Assembly (NCBI GenBank): GCA_026419785.1
Contig: JAODTK010005065.1
Coordinates: 62,001-126,000 of the forward strand
DNA length: 64,000 bases
Direction of reading: 5' to 3'
DNA from: Sclerodactyla briareus
Taxonomy: Eukaryota > Echinodermata > Holothuroidea > Dendrochirotida > Sclerodactylidae
A program made the position numbers and the translations under genes. Below the pieces are notes generated by a model, which searched no databases, was not told where the DNA came from, and saw nothing but the letters and a program-made list of their open reading frames with translations. Shown in pieces: positions 36,277 through 48,385 of this stretch (within the stretch, counting starts at the first letter, position 1; the number at the start of each line of letters is the position of its first letter).

Positions 36277-36290
36277 ACGCACACACGTAC
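36192..36290. repeat. (CA)n microsatellite
   Basis: CA repeats with interspersed CGCA and CTAC units. No repeat is found at the matching place of copy 1. Confidence 0.95.
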
Positions 36291-36299
36291 AATGCATGA

Positions 36300-37480
36300 T
36301 TGCATAGAATCCTTTGACTTCGTCAGAGAATCAAAAACAGGAATTTGACAATGTTTAACTGCGTTCCGTATTGTTGATCGCAATCCTTTGAAAACTGTCT
36401 TGCTGTTGCCGTTGCCGGACTCCTTGTCCGAAGGACCCTACTTAAAGTAGTCAATCTCGCTCAAGCGCAGCTGATTAGGCTGGCCAGAATACCTTCGAGA
36501 GGGCAGTTGGCACCTGAGTGCACCAATTTCTCGATCTTCTCTGGGCACCGCACCACTCTCCACCAATGCCCTGTGGGGCGCGATGAGGGTGAAACACTCG
36601 AAATGGCCATGCACTATATCTGCACTTTTTCCTCGTTTCCATTATGCGATTCCTCGTCTGGTTTGACTCATGAACTGCGAACACTGAATATCTCGGCAAC
36701 TCGATCATTCTGGAAGAAATTGTCTGTCTCCAACCGGAAAGTGGAAGTGCCCTAACCACCCATGGATATCATGGTGTATATCACTGCCGATGGAACAGTT
36801 CACATGATCATTCCATGCTCTTCCAGCGAAAAAACTTTCCATATCTTTTTATTTGATATCCGTGTGCAGGTAGGGTATCCCCAGTCCGCAGTATGCCTGA
36901 TCGCGAGTCCAGTGTGCCTGCGCGGCGTTCAATGGGTAATATTTCCAGTATCTCTAGTCCATCGCTTGAAGACTAGGGGTCTTTATGTCTCCATACGAAT
37001 TTTTTTCCGGGGTCTGCAGCGTCAACATAAGGGCATTTTGTGTTTACAGTCGAGCGAGCCAAGAATAAAGTCATGATATCCCCCTCATTCGTGGGTGTAT
37101 TACCACACCACTAGTATATGTTATTCCCAACAATTTACCTTAATTAATGAAGGTATTATTGAAAAATCAGTCAAAAGTTTGAAATCCTGGATGAACCGAA
37201 CAGAATTAGGTATATCCAAATATGAGCAGGTAAAGGTTATTTATCAGGCACAAGGGTGCAATACCTGTTGTAGGTTTGAGAAAATATACATAAAAATTCA
37301 TTGAAATCTGATTTTTCTGACTCAAAACGAGCGTCTGTTTTATTTTCTTGCTCAATACGCGTTCCATGAAGGCCAAACCTTGACTGTTCATCACGGTAAA
37401 CTGTGTTACGGAGATCTAAATAGAGCCCAATGCGCTGTCTTTCAAACCGCCCACAGTACAAAAGGACGAAGAACACTTAG
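36300..37480. other. Unrecognised; open frames on both strands
   Basis: Frames of about 80 to 105 codons exist on both strands between 36475 and 37076, and the minus-strand one starts MVRALPLSGWRQ. None has a domain, signal or splice context I can name. It could be a decayed element. Confidence 0.35.
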
Positions 37481-37579
37481 GATGATAAATGGCATAGATC
37501 ACATGGCCCATGACCTATTTGGCCCCTGTAAACGACGTCTGATCTTGGCTTCAATGGCCCTAAAGATTGTCTTAGCTGT

Positions 37580-38137
37580 CAATAAACATTCCACATGATG
37601 GGCCCCCAGGCCCACACTGGGCAAGGGGTCCTGAATCTCTGGTCACACTGAAGGTACGGCTATTATACGATCACATAGGACCGAACATCATCACTGTGCA
37701 ACAAAATTTTGAAGGAGATACAAGGTTTTGCAGCATTTCATATAACGGGCCCTTAAGGCCCAACTGGGCCCGGAACACAAAATTCCCGGACACCCCATGA
37801 CCCTCTACCCAAGGACCATTACATGTAACTTCATAGAAAATTATTTGAAGTTTGTGGGAAGAGATGCCTGTCAAGTACCATGGGTGAATGGAAATTTCAT
37901 AAATGGACTCGGGCCGAGTGCTTGGACACAAAAACTTCCTGAACACCTCGAAGATGACGCTGTTAGACCATCATTATGACCAAACATCAGCACTGAGCAA
38001 CAAAATTTGTAGGAGATACAAGATTTTGCGGTATTCCATATAATGGGCCCAAAGGCCCCAACTAGAACTAGGTCAGGAGCACAAAGTTCCCGTACACCCC
38101 CAAATGACTCTCTACCCAAGGACCATTACAGGTAACT
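37580..38137. repeat. GGGCCC tandem repeat, array 1 (left half)
   Basis: Units of roughly 140 to 160 bases, each with a near-palindrome of the type GGGCCC-n-GGGCCC or GGGCC, at about 37601, 37748, 37908 and 38045. Two unit types alternate. One has CAACAAAATTTGTAGGAGATACAA before the palindrome, the other has CAAGTACCAT and AATTTCATAAA. The same family forms the longer array at 49200-50100. A DNA transposon interrupts this array at 38142. Confidence 0.85.
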
Positions 38138-38141
38138 TTAA

Positions 38142-39239
38142 AGGGGAACTCCAGGCAAGAGACATGTTTTCCTACTTTTCTGCATCTTTTCAACCCATTC
38201 CATTCCGTTTTGAGCGCTCCGAACGAGCCCCTCCAAGATCAAAACACCGAGTTCAAAACTTCCCGCCTTTGGCTAATGCGCCATAACACAGCCCTACTGT
38301 GCACAGCACCATCTTAGCGGGACTATTGAGAATCCTCCATAATTGTGACGTAAGCGGCGACCCAGACTGCTATTTATAACCGAATAATAACACATAACTA
38401 TGTTAAACCAGTCCAATTATGAACTGTATTTGATCACGTCAGTCGAAGTTTTAGCATGGCCTCGTCGAAACAATCATACTTTATAATCTGTACTACCCCT
38501 TCCCTTTTCTAAATTAGCATTTTCACACCAATTTCTTGTCGAAAATTTCGAACACAATGACTGGATTTTGCCGACCTAAATCAATCTGACCAAACACAGC
38601 AGTCACATGATTAAAATGACCAATCAGATTATGCGCCTTCTACGACGACTGTCAATGGGAATTTGTACAGTGGAATCTCCACTTACACTTAACTCAATGG
38701 GCATCTCTAATAGACTTTGTGTGTAAACGTCGGATCGAGCGAGTTCGAAAAGATTGTAGGCGAGTGGGCAATTTATTGCTTCTGGTGATATTTTCTAATC
38801 GGTTGTAGGCCATAACTTCACTATAGAAATGAGTTGGAGACTCCCCACCAGTGGTAAATTATGGCATCCATTTGTTCATCGAACCGAATTAAACCGTATT
38901 CTTTGGTTTTGAAAAGACTTAGTGATATGAACGGTGTTACTGCTCACTGCGGCATCGGGGGCTGCTGAGCGCTAGACTCCACGTACGTATACCTGCACAC
39001 ACCTGAGGCTAGCTGGCTGCTTGGTCGTGTGACTGGGTCCGATATTGGGGGAATATTTGAAGTTGTTCACACTTCAGCACTGTGACCTGTACCAGCTCTG
39101 TTTAATGACTATCAACCAGGGGAACTTTGAATTCACTGTGACTTATAACGGAGGTCTTTCAAGTCCATCAAAACACCGTTAGGAATGTCTGAAAAAAGCT
39201 AGATAATGCAGGAACATACCTCTTGCCTGGAGTTCCCCT
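38142..39239. mobile_element. TTAA-flanked non-autonomous DNA transposon (Kolobok- or piggyBac-like)
   Basis: The left end AGGGGAACTCCAGGCAAGAG (38142) is repeated as an exact inverted repeat at the right end (39220-39239), with looser similarity further in. TTAA is found on both sides (38138-38141 and 39240-39243). The flanks join into the GGGCCC repeat consensus (GTAACTTTAA then AGAAA), so the empty site can be read. The 1098-bp interior has no transposase. TTAA targets are used by piggyBac and Kolobok. The AGGGG start fits Kolobok better, as I recall it, but this is not certain. Confidence 0.85.
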
Positions 39240-39370
39240 TTAAAGAAAGTTAATTGAAGCTTGTGAGGAGCCTATTGTGAACAAAGTCCTGAACACCCAA
39301 AAGTTACGTGATCGAACATCAGCACTGTGCACCAAAATTGTAGGAGATATATTTAAATTAAATAATGGCC
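39240..39370. repeat. GGGCCC tandem repeat, array 1 (right remainder)
   Basis: This continues the interrupted unit (AGAAAGTTAATTGAAGCTTGTG, CCTGAACACCC, CATCAGCACTGTGCA) to about 39350. Confidence 0.75.
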
Positions 39371-39420
39371 AAATCTCACTGAGTTGACTGGTTCTTCCGG
39401 TAGGTTAATAAACGTGCTGT

Positions 39421-40420
39421 AGTCAGCTCAGTGAGATTCGGTGGACAACTAGAAAGTTAATTTCAAGTACGAAAGTTAGCGTGACCGCCTCTCCAGCTCA
39501 CGTACACAGGTATGAGTGATACCGAAATCGGATCCTGGGTGGTTGGCTGGCTGCATATTGAAACTTTCCTTCACGTCCCCGTCTAATGGGTCGTAGAATG
39601 AGAGGGTATAGTCCTTAGAGGGAACCATTACTCCTGCCTTGCTAAACTATATTCAAGAGGAGGGAACACTGGGTGGGTATAACGATGTCAAGAGCTTCGC
39701 TATACCAGAAATCTTCTCAGTAGAAGAGCCGATCGGTTACCCTGGAAGGGGGGGGGGGGGGGGCTAAGTTGTAATTCTTTATGACCGGCAGGATTTTTTC
39801 GTAGTTCTATCTGTCTATCGAACCTATCCGAGGCCCAGCAAGGATGCAGACCTGGATACTGCCTCTTTGGCGGTATACTGTAATGTGTGTGTGAGGGGGG
39901 GGGGGGGGGGGCTAATCACACGCAGACGGCTTGCAAATTTCTATACCCTCTCGTGATGATGAGGATTAGCCTGGCATCATCGTTTTAGAGCGCTTATTGT
40001 GCGTAATATCCGTGTTTGTCCTGAAATGACCTTTGCCATGTTGATATTGAATTTATGAGATTATTATATCACTGAATCTAACTGTCTTCTGGTCTTTTGT
40101 AACTTATCAACTTTCCCCGGAACGTAGCGACCCTTTAATTAGGTGTTAACGTCAAGCTGACATTGCCACGGGCTTTGTAAACACGAAATTTCAAAATTCA
40201 TGAGAGAGGATTACCAGATATAATGATTGTAAGCTCGAAATGTTTTTTTGACGACATTACCAATGTTACAGAGTTAAACATTTGAACTGAATCTGACAGA
40301 GTAACGGGGAATCTTGGCCGAAAAACAAAACTAAATTTCAAGAGGTAGATACTGACGTCAGTGATTCGGTGAGGAGCACCTACCGGGCGGCCTACCCCCC
40401 CCCCCCCCCCCTCACCCGCC
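39421..40420. repeat. Duplication block A, part b, copy 2
   Basis: Matches 1996-3025. The SINE-like unit inside it has lost its tRNA-like centre (39840-39870). The G runs at 39748-39763 and 39895-39911 and the C run at 40395-40411 are longer than in copy 1. Confidence 0.85.
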
Positions 40421-40427
40421 CCCACCT

Positions 40428-41125
40428 TCCGCCCACAGCCGAGACAGCTAATGGCGACGTCTTCACATGACGAGTGCCACGCTGCAGCTCATGAGGAACA
40501 CCCATCGAATCAACGTTATACAGTTATACAGGTCGTATCTAGTTCACATGCATGGTGTGAAATAAGAGCCCGACAATTGAGGTCGTTTGTGTTAGTCCGA
40601 TAACCCATTAACTTGTACCTATCAGGGATTTTCAAATGGAAACCCGGTTACCACGCTACTAATATTAAGTAGAACTGTGAAGGATTGGCTCTCCAATTAC
40701 AGTGCCTGGTATAACCTGTAACCTTGTGGCCCTCCAAGCATCGCATTTCGAGTATAGATGAGCCGGGTGTGAGGGCAGTCTGTAGGGTTCAGTTCCGCAT
40801 ATCGAATGGGTCAGATCAAGGATTTTCATCTGGCCTGGACGATCGGGCAACCTGATCCGGTATGTAGGCCCACGATCGTCTTTATCACCCTTGTGTGAAC
40901 GATCAAAAAATATGTCGACCTGCTCCACCAATTGCATACCGAAGGCAATTCGTCCGGGCATTCACTGCCATCATATTTGCACGCGGCATGGAAGAGGAGT
41001 TTCTGTCGCTTAAAATCAAACTCGCATATGTCCCCACTCTCTCTACAATGAAACACTTCAATATGATGTTCGTATGCCATTTTATTTACTTTTTTTTACG
41101 TCACATGTATTGGCGAACTGACGTA
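40428..41125. repeat. Duplication block A, part c, copy 2
   Basis: Matches 3822-4526. A minus-strand open frame of 84 to 98 codons (40665-41080) looks longer than in copy 1. It is not conserved there and has no known domain. Confidence 0.8.
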
Positions 41126-42665
41126 TTACAAATTACTTCTGAAGAAAAAATCCTTGACACACGTCTGATTTCAAGACTGAAATTGTGCCTCCTGCCGGAA
41201 ATAAACCCATGCCCCCTCCCCCCCTGCAATGTTAACAACTCGACCTCGAGGCTCATTACCCAATCTTGTCGATGGCCATTTTCAGGTCATTCATGGTGGA
41301 GCTCCGTCCGCTTAACCTAAACAGTGGCGTTACTGGCGGATTACAAAAAAGCCTAGACACGTGCGTGGAATTTCGTCTTCCTAAAATGTTTCAGGCGAAA
41401 CGGAACCTTACAATGAGGATATGCAGCGGCCGTGGTGGGCTTGAAGATAGTTATATCGATACTAGGTGAAACTCCATCAAGGAGGAAATCGGGGCATTAA
41501 CACCACGGCCCGTCTGTAACGTATGACCCTAGCTACGGCCCAGGAAGACACACCCAACCCTCACATTTATATTCGGCATGCTCGTTCCCGAACGATGGTG
41601 TGATTACAATCGGTCCTTCTTAGGCAAAGCGAAGGGGCCGTCTCCGGCGACCTGGGAGGAGTCCAAATCTGCAAATTTCATTCTAGCTACGCGCCAACTT
41701 ATGGTGGTGCTCCGCATGAATCCGTGACTCTCTGGTAAAAACGAATTACGCCCTCGATATATCATAGAGGCGTTTCTGATTATGCCGAAAGTTATATTAG
41801 CCTACAACGACAAACAATGACCGTTTCTTGGGCACACGAACTGTTGTCCAGGCGATGTCATTGAATATATATAAGTTACGTTTGAAACGGAGCTTAGAAG
41901 GCAGCCGAAGCACGTACCGCCACACTGTATAGGGGTAGCTGCTTAATAACGATAATTGTTTTCTTAGACTTTGTTAGTGTGGAAATCCGTCCATTAAAAA
42001 TACCAGAAAATCCTAAATAATTATTCTCCTTGCTCTTCGAACTGCCACAAATGTATCAAGTGGAAATAGAGGGCCCTCACTTTAAATAATAAGACAACGA
42101 CTGTAAGTGACAGTAGGTAGTGACTAGAGCGTGTAGCCCTTATGGTTGCCAACTGAATAATGTCACTAAGTGCAGCTAGCAATATACTGTGGGCGACGAA
42201 ACCTACACGAACAGGGATCACAGAACGTACTAGTATTCATACATTCTAGGCCCAATGATCACTGATTATTGGCATTGATTGCTGATGCTGACCTCAGAAA
42301 TAATGAGCCTGTTCACGGTTTCAAATGCGCATGCTCACAGCTCAGCAGTAGTCGGGTACAGACGAGATTTTTTGCCATTGCTATTCATTATGGCCTATTT
42401 TTAACTGTTACTACTCTTCGAAAACGGAACCAATTCATCCAATGTTTTAGTATGTTATAGTTGATAAGTGATGGGGGGAATTTACGAAGTTTCGTGCTGG
42501 TATGATATGTAGTTTTCGTCAGAGGAGTTTCGGAAAGATGCCTGCCTACTGTTTGGGCTGCGTCTGCGTGCATTCCGTTCAATATTACTACCCGACTGAC
42601 CATTGTCCCCATATCATTATTATATCATTATACTGCAACGTGAACAGGCTTATTGTGTGCAAATG
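41126..42665. other. Stretch absent from block A copy 1
   Basis: Copy 1 passes from GACGTATT directly to GCGGTATCCACAAG. Here the same points are about 1.7 kb apart. The last part (42668 onward) is shared with the third copy, so copy 1 has probably lost sequence. No gene is recognised in the interval. Confidence 0.5.
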
Positions 42666-42667
42666 CT

Positions 42668-44150
42668 GCAACCTCCTCGGCAATTGGTGGCGCTCTGCTT
42701 GAATATTAACTACAGTCGTTTTACTTGGAAAACCGTGTATTCTTACACAACATTCGCTTAGTGGACAAATATACCGTAGTGTATATTAGTCAGCCTGCTG
42801 CCCAATGTAATTGAAATTATGATTGTTATCTCGGTATCTACAAGTCATGACGAAATCCTCGGAGCATTGCTGTTATATCGCGTAATTACTCATATCAAAA
42901 TAACTATAGGTTATCTAGGTCAATTAATAATTAGGTTATCTATCACTCATCAACGACGCTAAATTTTAATGAAAAAGGAAGAGAGTCAGTGATGGCAGCG
43001 TCCCATCCCTAAGCGTGATTAGAAGAACAACATCTTAAAAGAAGGAAACCAACTAACAACACGAATTGTACTTGTTCTCGTTTTCAGCAAAATGATTTGA
43101 ATGATAGATTTGAATGGACCACCTTTTTTTTCTGGCTACCCGCATTGTTCCCGCACTATGGGACCTCACGATACTGCAACCAGCCATAAGACTGGATTTG
43201 TAGGCAGATACGAGAATTCTTTCACATCTATCACGTCCCACGAAGCAGGGTCACTGAAAGCATTTGTTCGTTTTCTCATCCCTCGGACTGAGTCATTAGA
43301 GAATAATGTGTCTTGGCGCCCAGACAAAAAGGCGAATTGCCCGATTTGCGCATGAGTTGGCCGTTTTTTTGACGTCACAAAACCACGGGAAATTGGTTGA
43401 CCTCGCTTTGTGGGTGACATTCTACGGTCTGTACATCATTAGTTGGAATTTTATTCTAGAAATCTGGAGGATATATTCGCCAATCCTGGTCGGATTGATG
43501 TTTCACAATTGGTTTTAAGGTCAATGGATCTATAGAAATGCAAACTTCAGCAATAACGTTACAGAGAATGTTGCAATTCAATGTTTAAAATGTATTCGTC
43601 AACATCCCTAACATGAGGGTGATAACCGCAAGAATGTGGCTCTCTGACGTGGTAAAATCCCTAAACCAATGGGCGATCGACAAAGTCGTCCCGTCTTCAA
43701 GGGACAGAATTCTGTCATGCACGAGCACTGATGAAGTCTACCACTAAATACCATTTTTCACACCATATGTGCAGTTGTTCCTCTCTCTAATCTGGCAGGA
43801 TGTGGTAACCTCCTAACTTCTTGAATAGATGTGCATTTGGTGAAGTACTTTTAGATCTCACATATTCACACTGAAAGCTCTCACGCAAGACCATGATACT
43901 ATCCATCTGGAGTCCACGCTGCGCGTGAACCGATTGATCGTACTCTAAGGAATAATACAGGAGGTAGCGCAACCTATGTCACACAGACGGACACATCCTC
44001 TTGCTATTGGAAGCAGAATCCTCGAAATATCCCACCTCTCCAGGCATCGTTTCTCCAGCATGTAGAGGGAACACTCGTATAATGAAAGATGCGCCTAGCA
44101 GGAAATCCTTCATTTAATAAGAAGGGTTGGCACAGAACACGACAACAGTA
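42668..44150. repeat. Duplication block A, part d, copy 2
   Basis: Matches 4527-5258 and the third copy at 14787-17725. It carries the unoccupied GTCAGC site (about 42790) where the third copy has its LINE. No gene is seen. Confidence 0.8.
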
Positions 44151-44979
44151 TGTAGTATAATTTCCCTTCTGGCAACACCATCGGCGATGTGACGGTTTCC
44201 GTATTCAAATCTGTAAAATAATTGGGTATAGATTATCATTGTTTTACTGTTACCACGTTTTTAGTCGGTCGACAACTTTCGTTGCGGTATAGAGCATCAG
44301 TGCCCGGCTCTCTATTGGATCTTTCTTCTCGTGGAATATTGATTATTTCTCCCCTCCATTGGACTCATTCCCCATCGCTATTTACTAGTGCCAATTAGGA
44401 AGGTCCAGTAAGATAGATTCCGCCAGTATTACCTACGTTACCCTCAGAGATAGAAAGTTTGACGAAGGTCAAAGTTTAGTTCGCCTTTGTTTACTAAACG
44501 TTAGTTAGGCTACAGACAGTTATTCTGTGATTGTCATAATTCACATAGTCTTTCGGTTATTTATCGTAGCCTGGTCGCCTAGACCGCAGACAGTTATTTC
44601 TACAGTTTTAGTGTATATATGTTTTCTGTGTTCCCATCAGTTCCGTGTTCTTATTTGGAGATTCTAGGTAGGGATTCGCCGTTGTCTTCTTACTCGTCGT
44701 CCGCGTAGTGCGGCTGAGAGTAGCCAAGTGAGTTGGCCTAGCTTGTGTCAATCTATTGGAGGTGGGTCGGTGTTACTCGGTTCCTGCCACCGGGTTGGCG
44801 AAATACCGCCACCGATCGGCAGAACCGACCAGGACGTCAGCTGTACAAACACTGCCAGAGGATTCGCCTACAATCAACGGCATATTCCAGGACTTTACTG
44901 GATATATATTCTGGAGCAACCGATGTTACAGGCATCGATCTTATTATTATCAGTACTATTATTGAGCTAGAACTCTAAA
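44151..44979. mobile_element. 829-bp insertion flanked by AGTA; possible solo LTR
   Basis: In the third copy the sequence runs ACGACAACAGTACATGGCAAC without a break (about 17717). Here AGTA occurs at 44147-44150 and 44980-44983, with 829 bases between. The insert begins TGTAGTATAATTTCC and ends GAACTCTAAA, with no inverted repeats and no coding domain. A TG start with a 4-bp duplication fits a solo LTR, but the end is not CA, so the class is open. Confidence 0.6.
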
Positions 44980-44983
44980 AGTA

Positions 44984-45247
44984 CATGACAACCATTCTGA
45001 ACCAATCGGTGACGCTTCTGGTAAACGTTTGCGTGTTTTGTGTTCAAGTATAGATCCACGCTGAGGTAGAGTAACGAAAGCTACCCGAAGCAGAACCCCG
45101 TCACAGAGAGTGCAGAACCCAGATAACTTGGCAACGCACCCGTCCGCTCAGTCAATTAAGATGAATCGATGCATGAGTTCTCAATTGTCCATAGGCATGT
45201 TCGGCGGTAATCCAGTCGGGTTCATCCACGTAGCGCTCCCACGCGAG
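44984..45247. other. Short tail of block A, then unrecognised sequence
   Basis: The first 30 bases or so (ACAACCATTCTG, GTGACGCTTC) still match the third copy. After that nothing is recognised before the minisatellite. Confidence 0.5.
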
Positions 45248-46995
45248 ATAGATGCCTTCACTGCACGCGTTCAGTTGCTCTCGCAAGTACCGTCACTGCA
45301 GGCTTCCGTCAACTCGACAGGTACCTTCAACTGCATGCGCTCCGTCTCTGACAGGTACCGTCACTGCATGCCGAATCGTCTCTTCGACAGGTACCCCACT
45401 GCAGGCTTCTCCGTCACTCGAAGGTACTTTATCACTGCAAGCGTTCCGTCTCTCGACAGGTATTTCCGTGCAGGCCTCCGTCACTCGACAGATACATTCA
45501 CTGCAAGCACTCCGTCTCTTCGACAGGATCCTTCACTGAATGCGCCTCGACACTGACAGGCACCTTTACACTGCAGCGCTCCGTTCTCTCGACAGGTACC
45601 TTCATGCAGGCTCTCCGTCACTCGACAGGCACCTTCACTGCATGCGCTCCGTCCTTTCGACATGATACCTCCACTGCATGCGCTCCGTCTATCGACAGGT
45701 ACCTTCCAAGCATAACACTCTGACACTCGACAGGTACCTCCATGCAGGCTCTCCGTCACTGGACAGGTAACTTCACTTTGCATGCGTCCGCTATCGACAG
45801 TACCCTCAGGGCATGCGACCGTCACCACAGGTACATTCACTGCAGGCTCTCCGTCACCCGACAGGTCCTCACTGCCAGGGCCCGTCTTCGACACGTACTT
45901 CCGTTGAGGGGTTCTCCGTCACTCGACAGGTACGGTCACTGCAAGCGCTCCGGTCTTCGACAGTTACTTCCGCTGCAGGCTCTCGTCACTCGACAGATAC
46001 CTTCACTGAATGCACTCCGACACTCAACAGGTACCTTCACTGCATGCGTCCCGTCTCTCGACAGTACCTTCGGGCACGCGTTCGTCTCCTCGACGAGTAC
46101 CGTCACTGCAGGCTCTCCGCACTCGCACAGGTAACCTTCACTGCATGCACCTCCGTCTCTCGGACAGGTACTTCACTGCAGGCTCTCCGTCACTCGGCAG
46201 GCACCTTCACTGCCTGCGCTTCCGTCTTTCGTACATGTACCTCCAAATGCATTGCGCCTCGTCTCTCGACAGGTACGATCACTGCATCACTCTGACACTC
46301 TACAGGTACTACAACCTGCAGGCTCTCAGCACTCGACAGGGTCCTTCACTGCATGCGCTCCGTCTCTCGACAGTACCTTCAGGGGCCTGGCACCGTACAC
46401 TCGACAGGTACCTTCACTGCGGCTTCCGTCACCCGACAGGTCTTCACTGCAAGCGCCTCGTCTCTCGACAGGTACTACTAACTTTCCGTTTCGCAGGTCT
46501 CTCACTCCCTCACTCGACATGTACCACCCTTCAACTGCAAGGCTCCGTCGCTCGACAGGACTTTCCGCTGCCAGGCTCTCCGTCACGTCGACAGATCCTC
46601 ACGGACTTCACTCCGACATCTCAACAGGTACCTCAACTGCCTGCGCTCCGTCTCCTCGACAGTACCTTTCCGGTCAGCGTTTTTTCCGTCTCTCCTCGCT
46701 CGCCCGATTAGCCGTCACTGCAGGGCTCTCGTCACTCTGTAGGTACCTTCACTGCAGGCCCTTCGTCTTCGACAGGGCCTTCACTGCAAGGCCCCCGTCA
46801 CTCGACAGGTAACCTTCCACTGCATGCGCTCCGATTCTCGACAGGTACCTTCGCTCCATCGCTCGACACTCGACAGGTACCTTCACTGCAGGCTCTCCTT
46901 CACTCTACAGGTACCTTCACTGCATGCCCTGTGCGTCACTCGACAGTACTTTTGTCCGCTGCATGCGCTGGGCGACACCTCGACAGTACCTTCCC
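45248..46995. repeat. 34-bp minisatellite, about 50 units
   Basis: The unit is 34 bases: CGACAGGTACCTTCACTGCA plus GGCTCTCCGTCACT or TGCGCTCCGTCTCT. The two endings often alternate, giving a 68-bp higher-order unit. A third minor type has CTCTGACACT. Most units contain the palindrome GGTACC and either CTGCAG or GCATGC. Many units carry one-base gains or losses. Because 34 is not divisible by three, open frames here wander between frames and are not genes. Confidence 0.95.
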
Positions 46996-48009
46996 TGGTG
47001 CTGACGCTAACATAAACTCAAAATTGGCTCGACCGCATAACTTATTTTAAAGCAGACCAATACACTTACACAAAACAAGTGGATGCAAATAATAACTGTA
47101 ATGTCATAAAGGTCAGGAGCACATTACCACTGGATCTCTCAACCAATTAAAGGTGACGTGCGCTAACACTAACTCCTACTAGCTTTATACTACTCAACTA
47201 CTCCCCCCCCTCGGGTCCTAAACAGTACTCCCCATATGTATCAGTTATCGCTTCCGCCAGGACATACACCTGCTTAACCGTTAACTTTGTGGGCCATAGA
47301 GGCAACGAACGCTAACAAACTATTGAATTCTTTGACTCACTTCCACTCCAATAGTCCCTCTCTCGTCAACTCCTCCCTCAAAGATCGTGTAAGCCTGGGT
47401 GGAACTCAGGAACAGCCCACCATACCTGGCCGTGCCGCCAAGCAACCCGGGTCAATCCACGCTACTAGCTCTGATTGGCAGACAACCGGTCTAATCACAC
47501 CCACTAGGTGTCTGCCTTCTAGATGGTCCAACCGCAGTGCTCCATAAATTTCTCCGCTCATATAACCCCAAGGCTTGTCCCGATTGGCTGCCAAGGTCTC
47601 CAGACATCGTGGAGCCATCCGGGTGCACCCGTCTTGACATCCGATTGGCTGGCCCGATTCATCTCATTAACGGCACAGCACTTAACCCTATTTTCTATAA
47701 CACGGGCACACGTCTGCTGTCGCATTCAGTGGACCGTGGCTCTAAACTACCCCACATTCAGACGGTTAGGGCTAAGCCAGCGCCGTCCTCTTGAACTCCA
47801 CGGACCGCGTAAGTCAGCCCCACCGCACTAAGGTCCACGGCTCTCGTAATTTCTCGGAAAGCTCCCCCCCGGGGTATTTTATTCTGTTCACGACCGGAGG
47901 AGAGCTTTTTCGGGTGTTTTATTCTGCTCATAACCGGGGTCGGAATCTCCATAACGTTACATATCTCCACTTTCCTGTTCGCTATGAATCTTTACCAAGT
48001 TTCACGGAA
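46996..48009. other. Unrecognised; three ATTGGC (inverted CCAAT) motifs
   Basis: GATTGGC occurs at about 47472, 47581 and 47642, within 175 bases. This is the arrangement of NF-Y sites in some promoters and LTRs. No start site, TATA box or adjoining gene is recognised, so a promoter is only possible. The rest holds nothing I can name. Confidence 0.35.
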
Positions 48010-48385
48010 TAAGTGAATGCCTCTATAACGGTACCTCAAGGTGGAGGCGTGGTAGCCCACACGCGGGGAATCGCACATGCAAGTGCCTACCTCCTCGTTT
48101 TTCCTCGCTCAAATCTTCCGGGCCGAGTGCTAATAGGTTCGAATCCTTCGGTATGTCCCGACTGGAAGTCGAACCCCTAGTAGGTCGACGACATAAATTT
48201 ATTCCTGAACTGCATGCAACTGTCATGCCGAAGCTCACACGGGTAGGGTGTCAATTCTTAAACATTGTTGCCTAGTGTTTAATACATGGCGCTCTGCAAA
48301 GTAAACAAAATGCAATAATGGTGGGTAGCAAATGTAATTTCACATACAGGTAAATGCACGGTACCTTCTAAGTACTACTTGCTAC
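48010..48385. repeat. SINE-like unit plus 70-bp repeat (diverged copy)
   Basis: ACGGTACCTCAAGGTGGAGGCG and CCCACACGC match the 63-bp unit of 19752-20058. The next part (CTCGTTTTTCCTCGCTC) and the last 80 bases (AAAATGCAATAATGG, GGTAAATGC, AAGTACT) match what follows that minisatellite. GGTTCGAATCC at about 48139 looks like a B box, but the arms do not pair as in a tRNA. Confidence 0.6.

Noticed and set aside
36475-37076. Overlapping open frames of 80-105 codons as a possible gene
   Set aside because: No domain, no splice or start context, and open on both strands. Kept only as an unrecognised stretch.
40665-41080. Minus-strand gene in block A copy 2
   Set aside because: The frame is broken in copy 1 and has no known domain. 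Conservation follows the DNA, not a protein.
45110-46812. Long open frames (up to 233 codons) across 45.1-46.8 kb as a repeat protein gene
   Set aside because: They follow the 34-bp minisatellite, change frame from unit to unit, and have no start context, splice sites or conserved protein repeat.
48130-48160. Possible tRNA (GGTTCGAATCC B-box sequence)
   Set aside because: The T arm does not pair beyond three bases, and no acceptor, D or anticodon arms can be drawn. It lies in a SINE-like repeat.
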